A stretch of DNA of 64,000 nucleotides from Erysipelotrichaceae bacterium (GTDB taxonomy: Bacteria > Bacillota_I > Bacilli_A > Erysipelotrichales > Erysipelotrichaceae): contig JALEZD010000015.1 in NCBI GenBank assembly GCA_022772735.1, positions 41,948 through 105,947 of the forward strand. Reading direction: 5' to 3'. Below, one piece after another: positions 28,458 through 36,987 of this stretch. A program made the translations under genes and the position numbers. How positions within the stretch are numbered: the first letter of the stretch is position 1; every line of letters starts with the position of its first letter. The notes beneath the pieces are model-generated. The model made no database searches, was not told the DNA's origin, and saw only the letters and a program-made list of their open reading frames with translations.

Positions 28458-29297
28458 TTATTTAAAATATTTTTCTAAAACTTCAAAAATTCCATCATTA
28501 TCATTATCTAATGTAATAATATCTGCGATTTCTTTAACTTCGCTTACTGCATTACCCATTGCAACACCAATCTGTGCATACTTCAACATAGAAATATCAT
28601 TCTGGCTATCACCAAATGCAATTACATTTTCTTTTGAATAACCTAAATCACTAATAACACTATCGATTGCTGCAGCCTTATCAATATCTTTAGCAGTAAA
28701 TTCAAAATAGAAACTACTAGTAAACATGCTATTAACCTCATCTTTGAAAGGTTGTTCTATATCCTTATAAATGCTATTTAAATAACTAGGTGTTGCAGCA
28801 GTTAAAATTTTATTAGGTTCAAAGTCAATAAATTTTTCTAAGCTATCTACCTCACAAAGTTTAAAACTACCACCACGAGACTCATATTGAATAACATTAT
28901 AATCTCCACCTTTATAATCAATAAAACAATTATAAACATCTTCAACATACATATACCCATCATTATCAATCATAACTTTTAAATCTTTAAAATTTTTTAA
29001 GTGATTCAATATTTTCTTTGCAACTTCTATATTAATAGTTTTATTAAATAATACTTTATTTGTTTTAGCATTAACAACTTTAGAACCATTATAACAAACT
29101 ATGAGCCCATCATATTCATCCATAGAAAGCTCTTTTGCAACTTTAACCATTCCACTATATGGTCTACCTGATGCAAGCACTACTTTTATACCTTTTTTTT
29201 GCAATTCAATTAACTTATCTTTCGTATTTTTACAAATTTCTCTTTTTGAATTATACAATGTTCCATCAATGTCTAAAACAATAACTTTTAATTCCAT
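28458..29297 (-). CDS. Cof-type HAD-superfamily phosphatase
   Basis: This is a cytoplasmic phosphatase for small phosphorylated metabolites. The catalytic DxD (VLDIDGTLYNS), motif II (LASGRPYSG), the Lys region and motif IV (IAFGDSQNDISMLKYAQIGVAMGNA) are all present. The 279-residue length fits the Cof subfamily. The start at 29297 (MELKVIV) follows GGAGG; the extra upstream codons are not translated. It may act with the neighbouring PfkB kinase but the substrate is unknown. Confidence 0.93.
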   Translation of the reverse strand: MELKVIVLDIDGTLYNSKREICKNTKDKLIELQKKGIKVVLASGRPYSGMVKVAKELSMDEYDGLIVCYNGSKVVNAKTNKVLFNKTINIEVAKKILNHLKNFKDLKVMIDNDGYMYVEDVYNCFIDYKGGDYNVIQYESRGGSFKLCEVDSLEKFIDFEPNKILTAATPSYLNSIYKDIEQPFKDEVNSMFTSSFYFEFTAKDIDKAAAIDSVISDLGYSKENVIAFGDSQNDISMLKYAQIGVAMGNAVSEVKEIADIITLDNDNDGIFEVLEKYFK

Positions 29298-29410
29298 AAA
29301 ACCTCCACTAAACATATAATAAATATTAAATTTATAACAATATAAAAACAATTATTATCAATTATATTGATTATTTTTTTTAAATAAATGCATCATTATT
29401 AAAAAACACC

Positions 29411-29437
29411 AAAAAAATCTTTCATTATGAAAGATTT
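29411..29437 (-). terminator. Terminator of the PfkB kinase gene
   Basis: On the minus strand AATCTTTCA-loop-TGAAAGATT is followed by TTTTTTGG. The stem abuts the stop codon. Confidence 0.75.
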
Positions 29438-30330
29438 TAAAGTTTATTTTTTAAATTTATATATATTTCCAGAGGTAATTCAATCCCTTTAACCTCTACA
29501 ATTTTGCTAGATAGATAATTGGCAAAATCTAAAGAAAATTCTAAATTCTTATTCTTATACATGCATGAAATAATCGCACCCACATGACTATCTCCAGCAC
29601 CAACAGTATCTACAACATTTGCTTCATATCCTAAAACATATTTAAATTCACCATCAAAACATACCGCACCATCACGACCTAAAGTAGTAATTACAGTATT
29701 GTTAGTTTTATTAAATAAATTAATAATGGCATCTTCAATATTTTTTATACCAACAAGTTCAATTAACTCATCACTATTTAAATGAACAATTGGCTTATAA
29801 GAAAATATTTTATTAATTAACTCTTTGTTTATTTTTTGCACTCTTGGTCCTGGTGCAAATACAATTTGTCCACTAAACCTTTCTAAAGATTTTACAAGCT
29901 CTTCGCCATCAACATCTTCAACTTCAAGTCCACAAATATATATGTAACTATAATCATTTAAATTATACTTATCTAACCATTTTGATTGAAACCTGTATTC
30001 TGCTTTATGATAAGACATAAAAGTTCTATCACCATTTTGTTCAATAAGGCAATAACAACATCCATTCTCTTCATCTACTCTTATATCGCTTTTTATACCC
30101 TTTTCAAATAATTTATTAGATACAATTTCCCCATATATACCTTTCCCCACAGGAGAAATAAAGGTATATGGAATATCCAAATTGTGTAAAACATTAACTA
30201 CATTGAAAGCACAGCCACCAACACTAATTAATTGATTTTTTAGATGAATATCTTGTTGAGATAATGGTAATTTATCAATGTAAATCATTACATCACAAAC
30301 AGTTGAGCCAATTATTAAACATTTTTTCAT
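29437..30330 (-). CDS. PfkB-family carbohydrate kinase
   Basis: It phosphorylates a sugar or nucleoside with ATP. The N-terminal glycine signature (SVGGCAFNVVNVLHNL) and C-terminal DTVGAGDSHVGAIIS with the catalytic Asp are clear. The length is 297 residues. The N-terminal ISTVCDVMIYIDKLP-type strand is intact, with no signal peptide. The substrate cannot be inferred; ribose, pseudouridine or fructose-like sugars are options. It follows the DUF1846 gene by 13 nt, so the two are co-transcribed. Confidence 0.88.
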   Translation of the reverse strand: MKKCLIIGSTVCDVMIYIDKLPLSQQDIHLKNQLISVGGCAFNVVNVLHNLDIPYTFISPVGKGIYGEIVSNKLFEKGIKSDIRVDEENGCCYCLIEQNGDRTFMSYHKAEYRFQSKWLDKYNLNDYSYIYICGLEVEDVDGEELVKSLERFSGQIVFAPGPRVQKINKELINKIFSYKPIVHLNSDELIELVGIKNIEDAIINLFNKTNNTVITTLGRDGAVCFDGEFKYVLGYEANVVDTVGAGDSHVGAIISCMYKNKNLEFSLDFANYLSSKIVEVKGIELPLEIYINLKNKL

Positions 30331-30343
30331 ATTAACCCTCTAA

Positions 30344-31831
30344 TTATCTTTTATGATAAAGTTTTTTCGATTGATAAATTGGATTTTGTGTCAAATTCAT
30401 TCCTAATTTTTTCAATGTATTTACATCAACTTCTTGTAAAATTACTGTAGAATGTATTTCACATCCTTTTAATTTTTCAAGTTGAGAAAGTGCTAATTCA
30501 GAATTTTTATTGTTTGTTGATGATACTGCAAGGGCAATCAACACTTCATCAGGATGTAGCCTTGGATTACTATTGCCCAAATTATTTATCTTTAACTTTT
30601 GAATAGGTTCAATTACACTTGGAAGAATTAAAAATTCACTATCATCAATACCTGCAAGATGTTTTAATGTATTTAAAAGACATGAGCTAACCGCTCCTAA
30701 AAGTGAAGAGGTTTTTCCAGTAATAACTGTTCCATCACTAAGTTCAATAGCACAACAAGGACAATTATTCTCTTCTGCTTTTTTATTCGCGTATGTCACA
30801 ACTTTTCTAAAAGTTGTATCAATATTTGCCTGATTCATAATTAATTCAATCTGATTAACTTCATTAATCGAAGCCAAATCCTTACGATTATTTACAAGTG
30901 CGCTATAATATCTTCTTATTATTTCATTTTTACTAGCAAGTACTGCTTCATCATTATCACTAATGCAATATCCTATCATATTTACACCCATATCTGTAGG
31001 TGATTTATATGGACAACTACCTAATATTTTTTCAAATAATGTTTTTAAAACGGGAAACACTTCAACATCCCTATTATAGTTAACTGCAAGTGTATTATAA
31101 CTTTCTAAATGAAATGGATCTATCATATTAACATCTTTTAAATCGGCAGTAGCAGCTTCATACGCAAGATTTATTGGGTGTTTTAACGGTAAGTTCCACA
31201 CAGGAAATGTTTCAAACTTTGCATATCCAGACATAATATTTCTTTTATTATCATGATACATTTGTGATAAACAAGTTGCCATTTTACCACTACCTGGACC
31301 TGGTGCAGTAATAATTATCAAATCTCTGGTTGTATTATGATATTCATTTAATCCATAACCTTCTTCAGAAACAATATGAGAAACATTGCTTGGATAATTT
31401 GCAATTGGATAATGGAGTATAACTTTAATATTTAATTTCTCCAATTTGTTTTTAAATGCAAGTGCTGAAGCTTGATTGTTATATTGTGTAATTACTACAC
31501 ATCCAACATATAAGTCAATTGCCTTAAATGCATCAATTAATCTTATTGTATCTTGGTCATATGTAATACCTAAATCACTTCTGACTTTATTTTTTTCAAT
31601 GTCATTAGCATTTATAGAAATCATAACTTCTATTCTATCTTTTAGTTTCAATAACATTTTAATTTTTGTATCAGGTTGAAAACCAGGTAATATCCTAGAT
31701 GCATGATAATCATCAAAGAGTTTACCACCAAGTTCCAAATACAATTTATTTCCAAATTGTGAAATTCTCTCTTCAATCTTTTCAGATTGCATTTTTATAT
31801 ATAAATCATTATCAAAAGCAAGTTTTCGCAT
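30344..31831 (-). CDS. DUF1846-family protein
   Basis: This is a conserved bacterial family whose members are predicted ATP/nucleotide-binding proteins of unclear role. The N-terminus RKLAFDNDLYIKMQSEKI and the central TAPGPGSGKMATCLSQMYHDN (a P-loop-like stretch) are characteristic. So are the length (495 residues) and the PYKSPTDMGVNMIGYCISDD-like segment. I start at 31831 because GGAGG lies ahead of ATGCGA; the upstream ATG has no site. A weak promoter (TACAAT around 31859-31864) lies upstream. Confidence 0.9.
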   Translation of the reverse strand: MRKLAFDNDLYIKMQSEKIEERISQFGNKLYLELGGKLFDDYHASRILPGFQPDTKIKMLLKLKDRIEVMISINANDIEKNKVRSDLGITYDQDTIRLIDAFKAIDLYVGCVVITQYNNQASALAFKNKLEKLNIKVILHYPIANYPSNVSHIVSEEGYGLNEYHNTTRDLIIITAPGPGSGKMATCLSQMYHDNKRNIMSGYAKFETFPVWNLPLKHPINLAYEAATADLKDVNMIDPFHLESYNTLAVNYNRDVEVFPVLKTLFEKILGSCPYKSPTDMGVNMIGYCISDNDEAVLASKNEIIRRYYSALVNNRKDLASINEVNQIELIMNQANIDTTFRKVVTYANKKAEENNCPCCAIELSDGTVITGKTSSLLGAVSSCLLNTLKHLAGIDDSEFLILPSVIEPIQKLKINNLGNSNPRLHPDEVLIALAVSSTNNKNSELALSQLEKLKGCEIHSTVILQEVDVNTLKKLGMNLTQNPIYQSKKLYHKR

Positions 31832-32099
31832 TCTATCCTCCATCTACCACTATCAAAAATTGTACCAAATTATCAGATAAATGTTTACTTTAAATTTATT
31901 AAATTTTAAAAATGAAAATGTCAACATTAAGTGCATACATTTTTTCATTTTTTTATTTTTTTATATTTATAATGTTTATAGAGTTAAAATATATGCTTAA
32001 ATAGGCTGTTTTTTTTAATAAAACAGCCTATTTACTTTAATTGTTACATTATAAAAAAATGTGTATATTATACAATTAATTTTTTTAAATATTTTTATA
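31832..32099. other. Spacer between DUF1846 and the IS30 element
   Basis: It contains the DUF1846 leader and the terminator at 31999-32033. The left end of the insertion sequence and possibly of the conjugative element must lie near its right edge, but I could not define inverted repeats or an attachment site. Confidence 0.4.
31999..32033. terminator. Bidirectional terminator-like hairpin
   Basis: AAATAGGCTGTTT pairs with AAACAGCCTATTT, a 13-bp stem with a short T/A loop. It carries a T-run in the loop region rather than a long tail and could act in either direction. Confidence 0.55.
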
Positions 32100-33143
32100 T
32101 CACAGTGGAATTTTTAACATTTCTTGCATGAAAAATTCTTCTGATGTACTATAATTAAATATTTTTCTTGGATAATTATTAATCCATATTTCAACTTTTC
32201 GAATAAATTCATCAGTGAAATTTTTTATATCTTCACCTTTAGGAATGTATCGTCGTATTAGCTTATTGGCTACTTCGTTACTCCCTCTTTCCCATGATGA
32301 GTAAGGATGGCAATAATATAACTTTGTCCTATTTTTATCCTGGTTTATTTTTGATTTTATAATCTCTTCTGAATATGAAAATTCTGAACCATTATCACAA
32401 GTTAATGTTTTAAATATTACATTAAATTTATCCTGGTATTTTTCTTCTAATGTATCTATAGCTTTTACTACTTCTTCAGCTGAATGTTTAGGTAGTTTAA
32501 TTATTATTTCTTTTCTCGTTTTTCTTTCTGTTAAAACAAGTAAACTAGAACTGGAGCTTTTTTTACCTTTGACTGTATCCATCTCTCAATGCCCAAAATC
32601 ATCCCTTGTTTCAACGCTTATATTTCTATCTTCAATACTATTGCCTAAAAGTCGTTTATGCATTCTTTCTCTTACTTTATTATATTTTCTTTTTCGAGTA
32701 GATTTAATTGGTAAATCTTTATTTGTAATTCTACCAAAAACATCTTTTTCAATATAACTGTACAATGTACTTACACATATAGATGTTTTAAATGATAGAT
32801 CTTTTCTTTTTATCTCACCTAGGACTGCAGCTGGGCTATAGTGTTCATCAGCTATTTTATCTTCGATAAACTTTGCATACTTATAGTCGCATCCAATCTT
32901 AATTGATACACCTTTGGCTAATAAGTTATTTTCGTACCTATTTTGTGCAAGATCACAACTATAACCTGCGATTTCAATTAATTTTGTACTTCTCTTGATA
33001 TATAACCCTCTTTTTAACTCTCTTGAAATAGTTGATTCATGAACTCTCAATATTTTTGCAATTTCACAATTCTTCTTTCCTTGATTATATAAAGTTTCGA
33101 TTTTAATTCTATCTCTTTTAGTTAAGTGTTTATAATGTTTCAT
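32100..33143 (-). pseudogene. IS30-family transposase interrupted by a TGA
   Basis: The two halves (33143-32586 and 32582-32100) lie in one frame, separated by a single TGA at 32586-32588. The N-terminal half begins MKHYKHLTKRDRIKIETLY and has the IS30 helix-turn-helix (IAKILRVHESTISRELKRG). The second half has the DDE residues: Asp in MDTVKG, Asp in TCDNGSEFS and Glu in ERGSNEVANKLIRRYIPKG. IS30 enzymes read H-W-E-x-D-T here, so TGG (Trp) has become TGA. Other Trp codons in the gene are TGG. The full length of 347 residues is normal. The element is probably inactive unless the stop is read through. Confidence 0.88.
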
Positions 33144-33213
33144 AATAAAAACTTCTCTCTTTATATAATTATAATAAAATGATTTGAAATAAAAAAATAT
33201 CAATTATGATTTT

Positions 33214-33894
33214 TTATTCTGACATAAAAAATTTGCTTCTTTCTTTTAAAATCTTTAATGCATATTCCATATACTCTTTTAATTCTTTCTCATTCATATG
33301 CATTATTTTCTTTCCAATTATTCCTGAATCTGACTTCAAAAAATCAGGACACTTTATGCTATGGAGATTTCCGTTTTCAAAAAACATACTTAGTTTTTGT
33401 TCTGTGATCCATTTTTCTATTTTTGTTTTATCTTCAAAATAATTATTAAAACAACCATTATCTTCTATAATCTCTTCTAATGTTTTTGGCATTTGATCTT
33501 GCCAAAATAGACCTCTTCTTTGTAGTTTCCTACTCGGCAAAATCATTACATTCGCTCTAGTTATTGCAAAATCAGATAAATCAAATAATAGTTTATGATT
33601 TTCTTCTTTCTTTAACTCTTCAACTTCTTTCAAACTTAATTCATCTTTTAATAAATGTAAATTATGTAATTTACAATACTGGTTTATTATTGAAAACATA
33701 GAAAACATCATATCTGCTTTTAGTATATCTTCATTCTCCTTTAGCTCATCTTTCACTAACATGCAATCTAAATCATGTTCAATTCTATTACTCTTTTTTT
33801 TGACTTTATAATACATTAATAAATTAAATAAATTATTATTATCAGTATATTTTTCACCTAAATATTTTTTAATAACTTCATATCTATCATCCAT
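33214..33894 (-). CDS. Unrecognised 226-residue ICE protein
   Basis: I do not recognise the family. The protein is soluble, Lys/Glu-rich and mostly helical by composition, with a motif cluster NVMILPSRKLQRRGLFWQDQ in the middle. The start at 33894 (MDDRYEVIKK) is set by GGAGGTG overlapping the end of the gene upstream. It is the most distal gene of the conjugative operon, next to the IS30 element, and is coupled to the PD-(D/E)XK-like gene. A cargo or accessory function, possibly as partner of that gene, is an inference from position. Confidence 0.65.
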   Translation of the reverse strand: MDDRYEVIKKYLGEKYTDNNNLFNLLMYYKVKKKSNRIEHDLDCMLVKDELKENEDILKADMMFSMFSIINQYCKLHNLHLLKDELSLKEVEELKKEENHKLLFDLSDFAITRANVMILPSRKLQRRGLFWQDQMPKTLEEIIEDNGCFNNYFEDKTKIEKWITEQKLSMFFENGNLHSIKCPDFLKSDSGIIGKKIMHMNEKELKEYMEYALKILKERSKFFMSE

Positions 33895-33895
33895 T

Positions 33896-34342
33896 TTACA
33901 AAACACCTCCAAGTAATTTTAAAATCTCTTGATTTATCTTTATATTATCATCTTTTTGCATCCATGGCTGATAAATCATTGTCCATCTGCCATCTAATTC
34001 AACCCCAATAACCCCAATATATTTTTTATCTTCTAGATATTGAAGATATTTTTCTTCAATTATTTTTCTTTTTTCTAATGGTATTACTACAAATACTTTA
34101 TGACAAAATTCTAAGCTCAATTCAGCTTGTGCTATAGCCTTTTTAATATCACTAAGTTTAAATTCCCAACCTATAAAAGTAACTATACTATCTCCTTCAG
34201 GTCTTTCTACTGTTTCAACAGTTATTAAATCCACCCCACCATGTCTAGCGTTAGATTCAAACTGATATTTCAATATATTTTTCCTATAATTGTATTTTTT
34301 CCAAAATGCATCTCTTAACTGTTTTTCCTCTACAAATATCAT
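33896..34342 (-). CDS. Small nuclease-like protein (possible PD-(D/E)XK fold)
   Basis: This is a 148-residue protein. It contains HGGVDLITV, then about 20 residues later WEFKLSD and AIAQAEL. This is the D...ExK...Q pattern of restriction-endonuclease-like folds, with Asp in GGVD and Glu-Phe-Lys as the proposed metal centre. Its biological target is unknown. It overlaps the coupling-protein gene by 4 nt, and the next gene overlaps its end. It could be a recruitment or regulatory module of the transfer apparatus, or element-borne defence. The fold is proposed from motif spacing only. Confidence 0.55.
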   Translation of the reverse strand: MIFVEEKQLRDAFWKKYNYRKNILKYQFESNARHGGVDLITVETVERPEGDSIVTFIGWEFKLSDIKKAIAQAELSLEFCHKVFVVIPLEKRKIIEEKYLQYLEDKKYIGVIGVELDGRWTMIYQPWMQKDDNIKINQEILKLLGGVL

Positions 34343-36987
34343 TTTTCTATTGTTCCTTTCGCTAATTCTTTATTTAAACCTATTCTTTTTTTGTTCAGTA
34401 ACACTTTACCTAAAGTCCTTTCAGTATCTTCTACACCCTTTTCTTCAGCATTATTTTCTTTTGCTTCCAATGAACTTTTTGATACTTCATAGTCTTTTAT
34501 CCATTTCTCAACAAGTTCTATTGGTAGTCCATATTTCTTTGTTAATTCCTCAATGCTTAACTCTGAATTATAATCAGAAATAACATTTTCAATTAGTTGC
34601 TCTGAAGTTGATTTTTTTTCTTTAATTTTTAAACTTTTTACTTTTGTATTGAATGCTTTATTTATGTCAAACCATAAAACTTCTTTTAGATCTGTTCTTT
34701 CTTCCAGTTTAGAATTAGCAATATTGTTTTTATAAAAATTAAACTTATTATATGGATAATATCTAGTTAGAATTGGATTTTTTCTTTGCCTTAGTACTAA
34801 TGCTTCTCCCAGACTCAACTTACTTAATCTCGATGTTGAAATTACAGGTGTAGTTTCAAAATATCCTTTTTCCTTGTTCCAAACAAGTTTATCTCCTGCC
34901 CTTTTAGAGATTTCTGTTAATGTGTCTATATCTCCACCTAATAAATAAACTGTGTTCATTACATTGTTTTTAATTGATTTAGCAATTTCCTTTCCATAAT
35001 TTTTATCAAGTTGAGAATAATCTTGTATAACCATATGCATTCTTACCCCTCTACTTCTTGACGCTGCTAAAATACTATCAACATCTTTTAAAGCTGGTGA
35101 TATTCCAAATTCATCATAAACAATATTTACTGGATACTTTAATCTTTGATTATCTTCTTTTCTCGCTAATTTTATAATTTCTTCATAGAACTGTTTAATA
35201 AAAATAGTAACCAATGGATAGTAAGTTTTCTTTTCGTCATGCACAATAATAAATACGGCTAATTTCTTTTCATTAAATTCATTAAAGTCAAACTCACTTA
35301 CTCCTGTCATATTAACTATACTGTCATTTAAAATTGCTATATCAAGTTTATCTGCAAATACTGATGTTATACTTCCTCTTGTGTTTTGGGCAGTAGTAAA
35401 AAACTCGCCTAATTTTAAAACAGATTGATCTGTAGGTTCTCTATAATTATCTAAATACTTTTTAAGCAAAAATACTTCTTTACCTGGTTGTTGTCCACCA
35501 ATATTTGTTAAACCTTGATTCAATAATATTTTAATAGATTTTAAATTTATCATCTCTTCAGGTAAATAAGTTTCTTCTCCTTTTTCATCTACTGTTTTTT
35601 CTTCTAATAAAAAGGCTACTAATCCTTCTATAAGAATTGCAGCTTGGTTATTCCAAAATGGTTCTTTTACATTTGCATCATATGTTAGTGTATTTGCTAT
35701 GTCTTTGAGTAATTCAAATGCTTCACTAAAATCAGGTTTGGGTAATACTTTACTATTGTATTCAATATTCAATTTCTTTTGTTCGATTTCATTATTAAGT
35801 TTTTGTATCTGTGTTTCATCTGCTGATGATTTTAAATAAAATTCTAATTTGTTCTTTAGCCTTTTTAATTCATTTTTTAATTTTTTATTTTCATTACTTA
35901 TTCTTAATAACTCTGCACTACCTACTATTATTAAATCATTTTTATTTTGTGCTTCTCTATATTTTTTAATAATAAGTCCCAATGGATTCCAACATATTGA
36001 TTTTTTAGGTTCAACAAAATTAATTACTCTAACTTCATATCCTGATTCTTTTAGTTGGTGTTTATGAATCTTGTATAACTCACCTTTTAAATCATTGATA
36101 AGCATACTCTCTCCAGCCATTCTTAAATTTTCAATCATTGGATGAATTAAGCTATATGTTTTACCTGAGTTAGTAGTACCAATTATTAAAGTATGATTAT
36201 CATTTGAATCCACATACATCATATTCTTATATGTTAAAATCGGAAGTCCGCCTCTTCTATAAGTTATTTCTTCTCCAATTTTCCATTTCTTTTTTGTATT
36301 AAGTTTGTAATCATCACTAATATTAAATTTGTAAACTCCATTGTTATTTAATATAAAAATAATCTCATTGTAAAATTTTTTTAAACTATCAAAAGTATCA
36401 TCAAAAATATCTCTTAAATGGAATTTTGAAATAATTAAAGTTAATAAAAATCCTCCAACTATAAAAGCAATATTCACTTTAACTAAATTTACATCATATA
36501 TGATTTTTTTATTAGAAATTGTTTCAAATAAAAATTTGGCATGAATCATGCCAAACATAAATAATGGTAATGGTATAAATACCCAAGTTAAAATTTTACA
36601 TATATTATTAAAATCTATATTGTTCTTTTTACCTGCTGAATTAAAACTAATTCTTTGTAATCCTTTTTTAGTTTCACTTCCTGACAACAAATGATTAAAT
36701 TGTATTTTTTCATCCTTCGTCATTCTTCTAGCTTCTTTTCTTCTTGCTCTTTCTTTTTTGCTGAAGAATAAATTAATTAATACATCTAACCAAAAATATA
36801 GTGCAATAAATGATAACAAGTAAAAATATGCATTACTTCCATTTACAATTAAATAATTAAAATCTAATGTATACCCTATAGTCTTATTTAGTATAATATA
36901 AGACACTTGTATACCAATTATGTAAACACTAATAAAAATCCCAAAAAAACTAACTATTAATACAATAAATTTATTAGCTATATTCAT
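34339..36987 (-). CDS. virD4: Type IV coupling protein (VirD4/TraG family)
   Basis: It is the ATPase at the cytoplasmic membrane that brings the relaxase-DNA complex to the secretion channel. Two to four membrane helices lie in residues 1-180. Walker A (IGTTNSGKTYSLIHPMIENL), the segment SMLINDLKGELY, and Walker B (VNIVYDEFGISPAL) with ASRSRGVRMHMVIQDYSQL complete the TraG/VirD4 pattern. At 882 residues it is longer than VirD4 because of a coiled-coil insertion (about residues 335-385) and a C-terminal tail with Lys/Glu repeats. One copy of the palindromic repeat is inside the gene (36538-36552) and encodes FGMIHAKF. Confidence 0.93.
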   Translation of the reverse strand: MNIANKFIVLIVSFFGIFISVYIIGIQVSYIILNKTIGYTLDFNYLIVNGSNAYFYLLSFIALYFWLDVLINLFFSKKERARRKEARRMTKDEKIQFNHLLSGSETKKGLQRISFNSAGKKNNIDFNNICKILTWVFIPLPLFMFGMIHAKFLFETISNKKIIYDVNLVKVNIAFIVGGFLLTLIISKFHLRDIFDDTFDSLKKFYNEIIFILNNNGVYKFNISDDYKLNTKKKWKIGEEITYRRGGLPILTYKNMMYVDSNDNHTLIIGTTNSGKTYSLIHPMIENLRMAGESMLINDLKGELYKIHKHQLKESGYEVRVINFVEPKKSICWNPLGLIIKKYREAQNKNDLIIVGSAELLRISNENKKLKNELKRLKNKLEFYLKSSADETQIQKLNNEIEQKKLNIEYNSKVLPKPDFSEAFELLKDIANTLTYDANVKEPFWNNQAAILIEGLVAFLLEEKTVDEKGEETYLPEEMINLKSIKILLNQGLTNIGGQQPGKEVFLLKKYLDNYREPTDQSVLKLGEFFTTAQNTRGSITSVFADKLDIAILNDSIVNMTGVSEFDFNEFNEKKLAVFIIVHDEKKTYYPLVTIFIKQFYEEIIKLARKEDNQRLKYPVNIVYDEFGISPALKDVDSILAASRSRGVRMHMVIQDYSQLDKNYGKEIAKSIKNNVMNTVYLLGGDIDTLTEISKRAGDKLVWNKEKGYFETTPVISTSRLSKLSLGEALVLRQRKNPILTRYYPYNKFNFYKNNIANSKLEERTDLKEVLWFDINKAFNTKVKSLKIKEKKSTSEQLIENVISDYNSELSIEELTKKYGLPIELVEKWIKDYEVSKSSLEAKENNAEEKGVEDTERTLGKVLLNKKRIGLNKELAKGTIEK
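36538..36552 (-). repeat. Palindrome copy inside the coupling-protein gene
   Basis: GGCATGAATCATGCC is in frame in TraG and encodes G-M-I-H-A. Unlike other intragenic copies, it keeps the T-rich tail (AAATTTTTATTTG on the minus strand) found at intergenic copies. Confidence 0.9.

Noticed and set aside
32040..33230. Terminal inverted repeats of the IS30 element
   Set aside because: AT-rich similarity is present on both sides but no convincing pair with a matching target duplication could be defined by eye.
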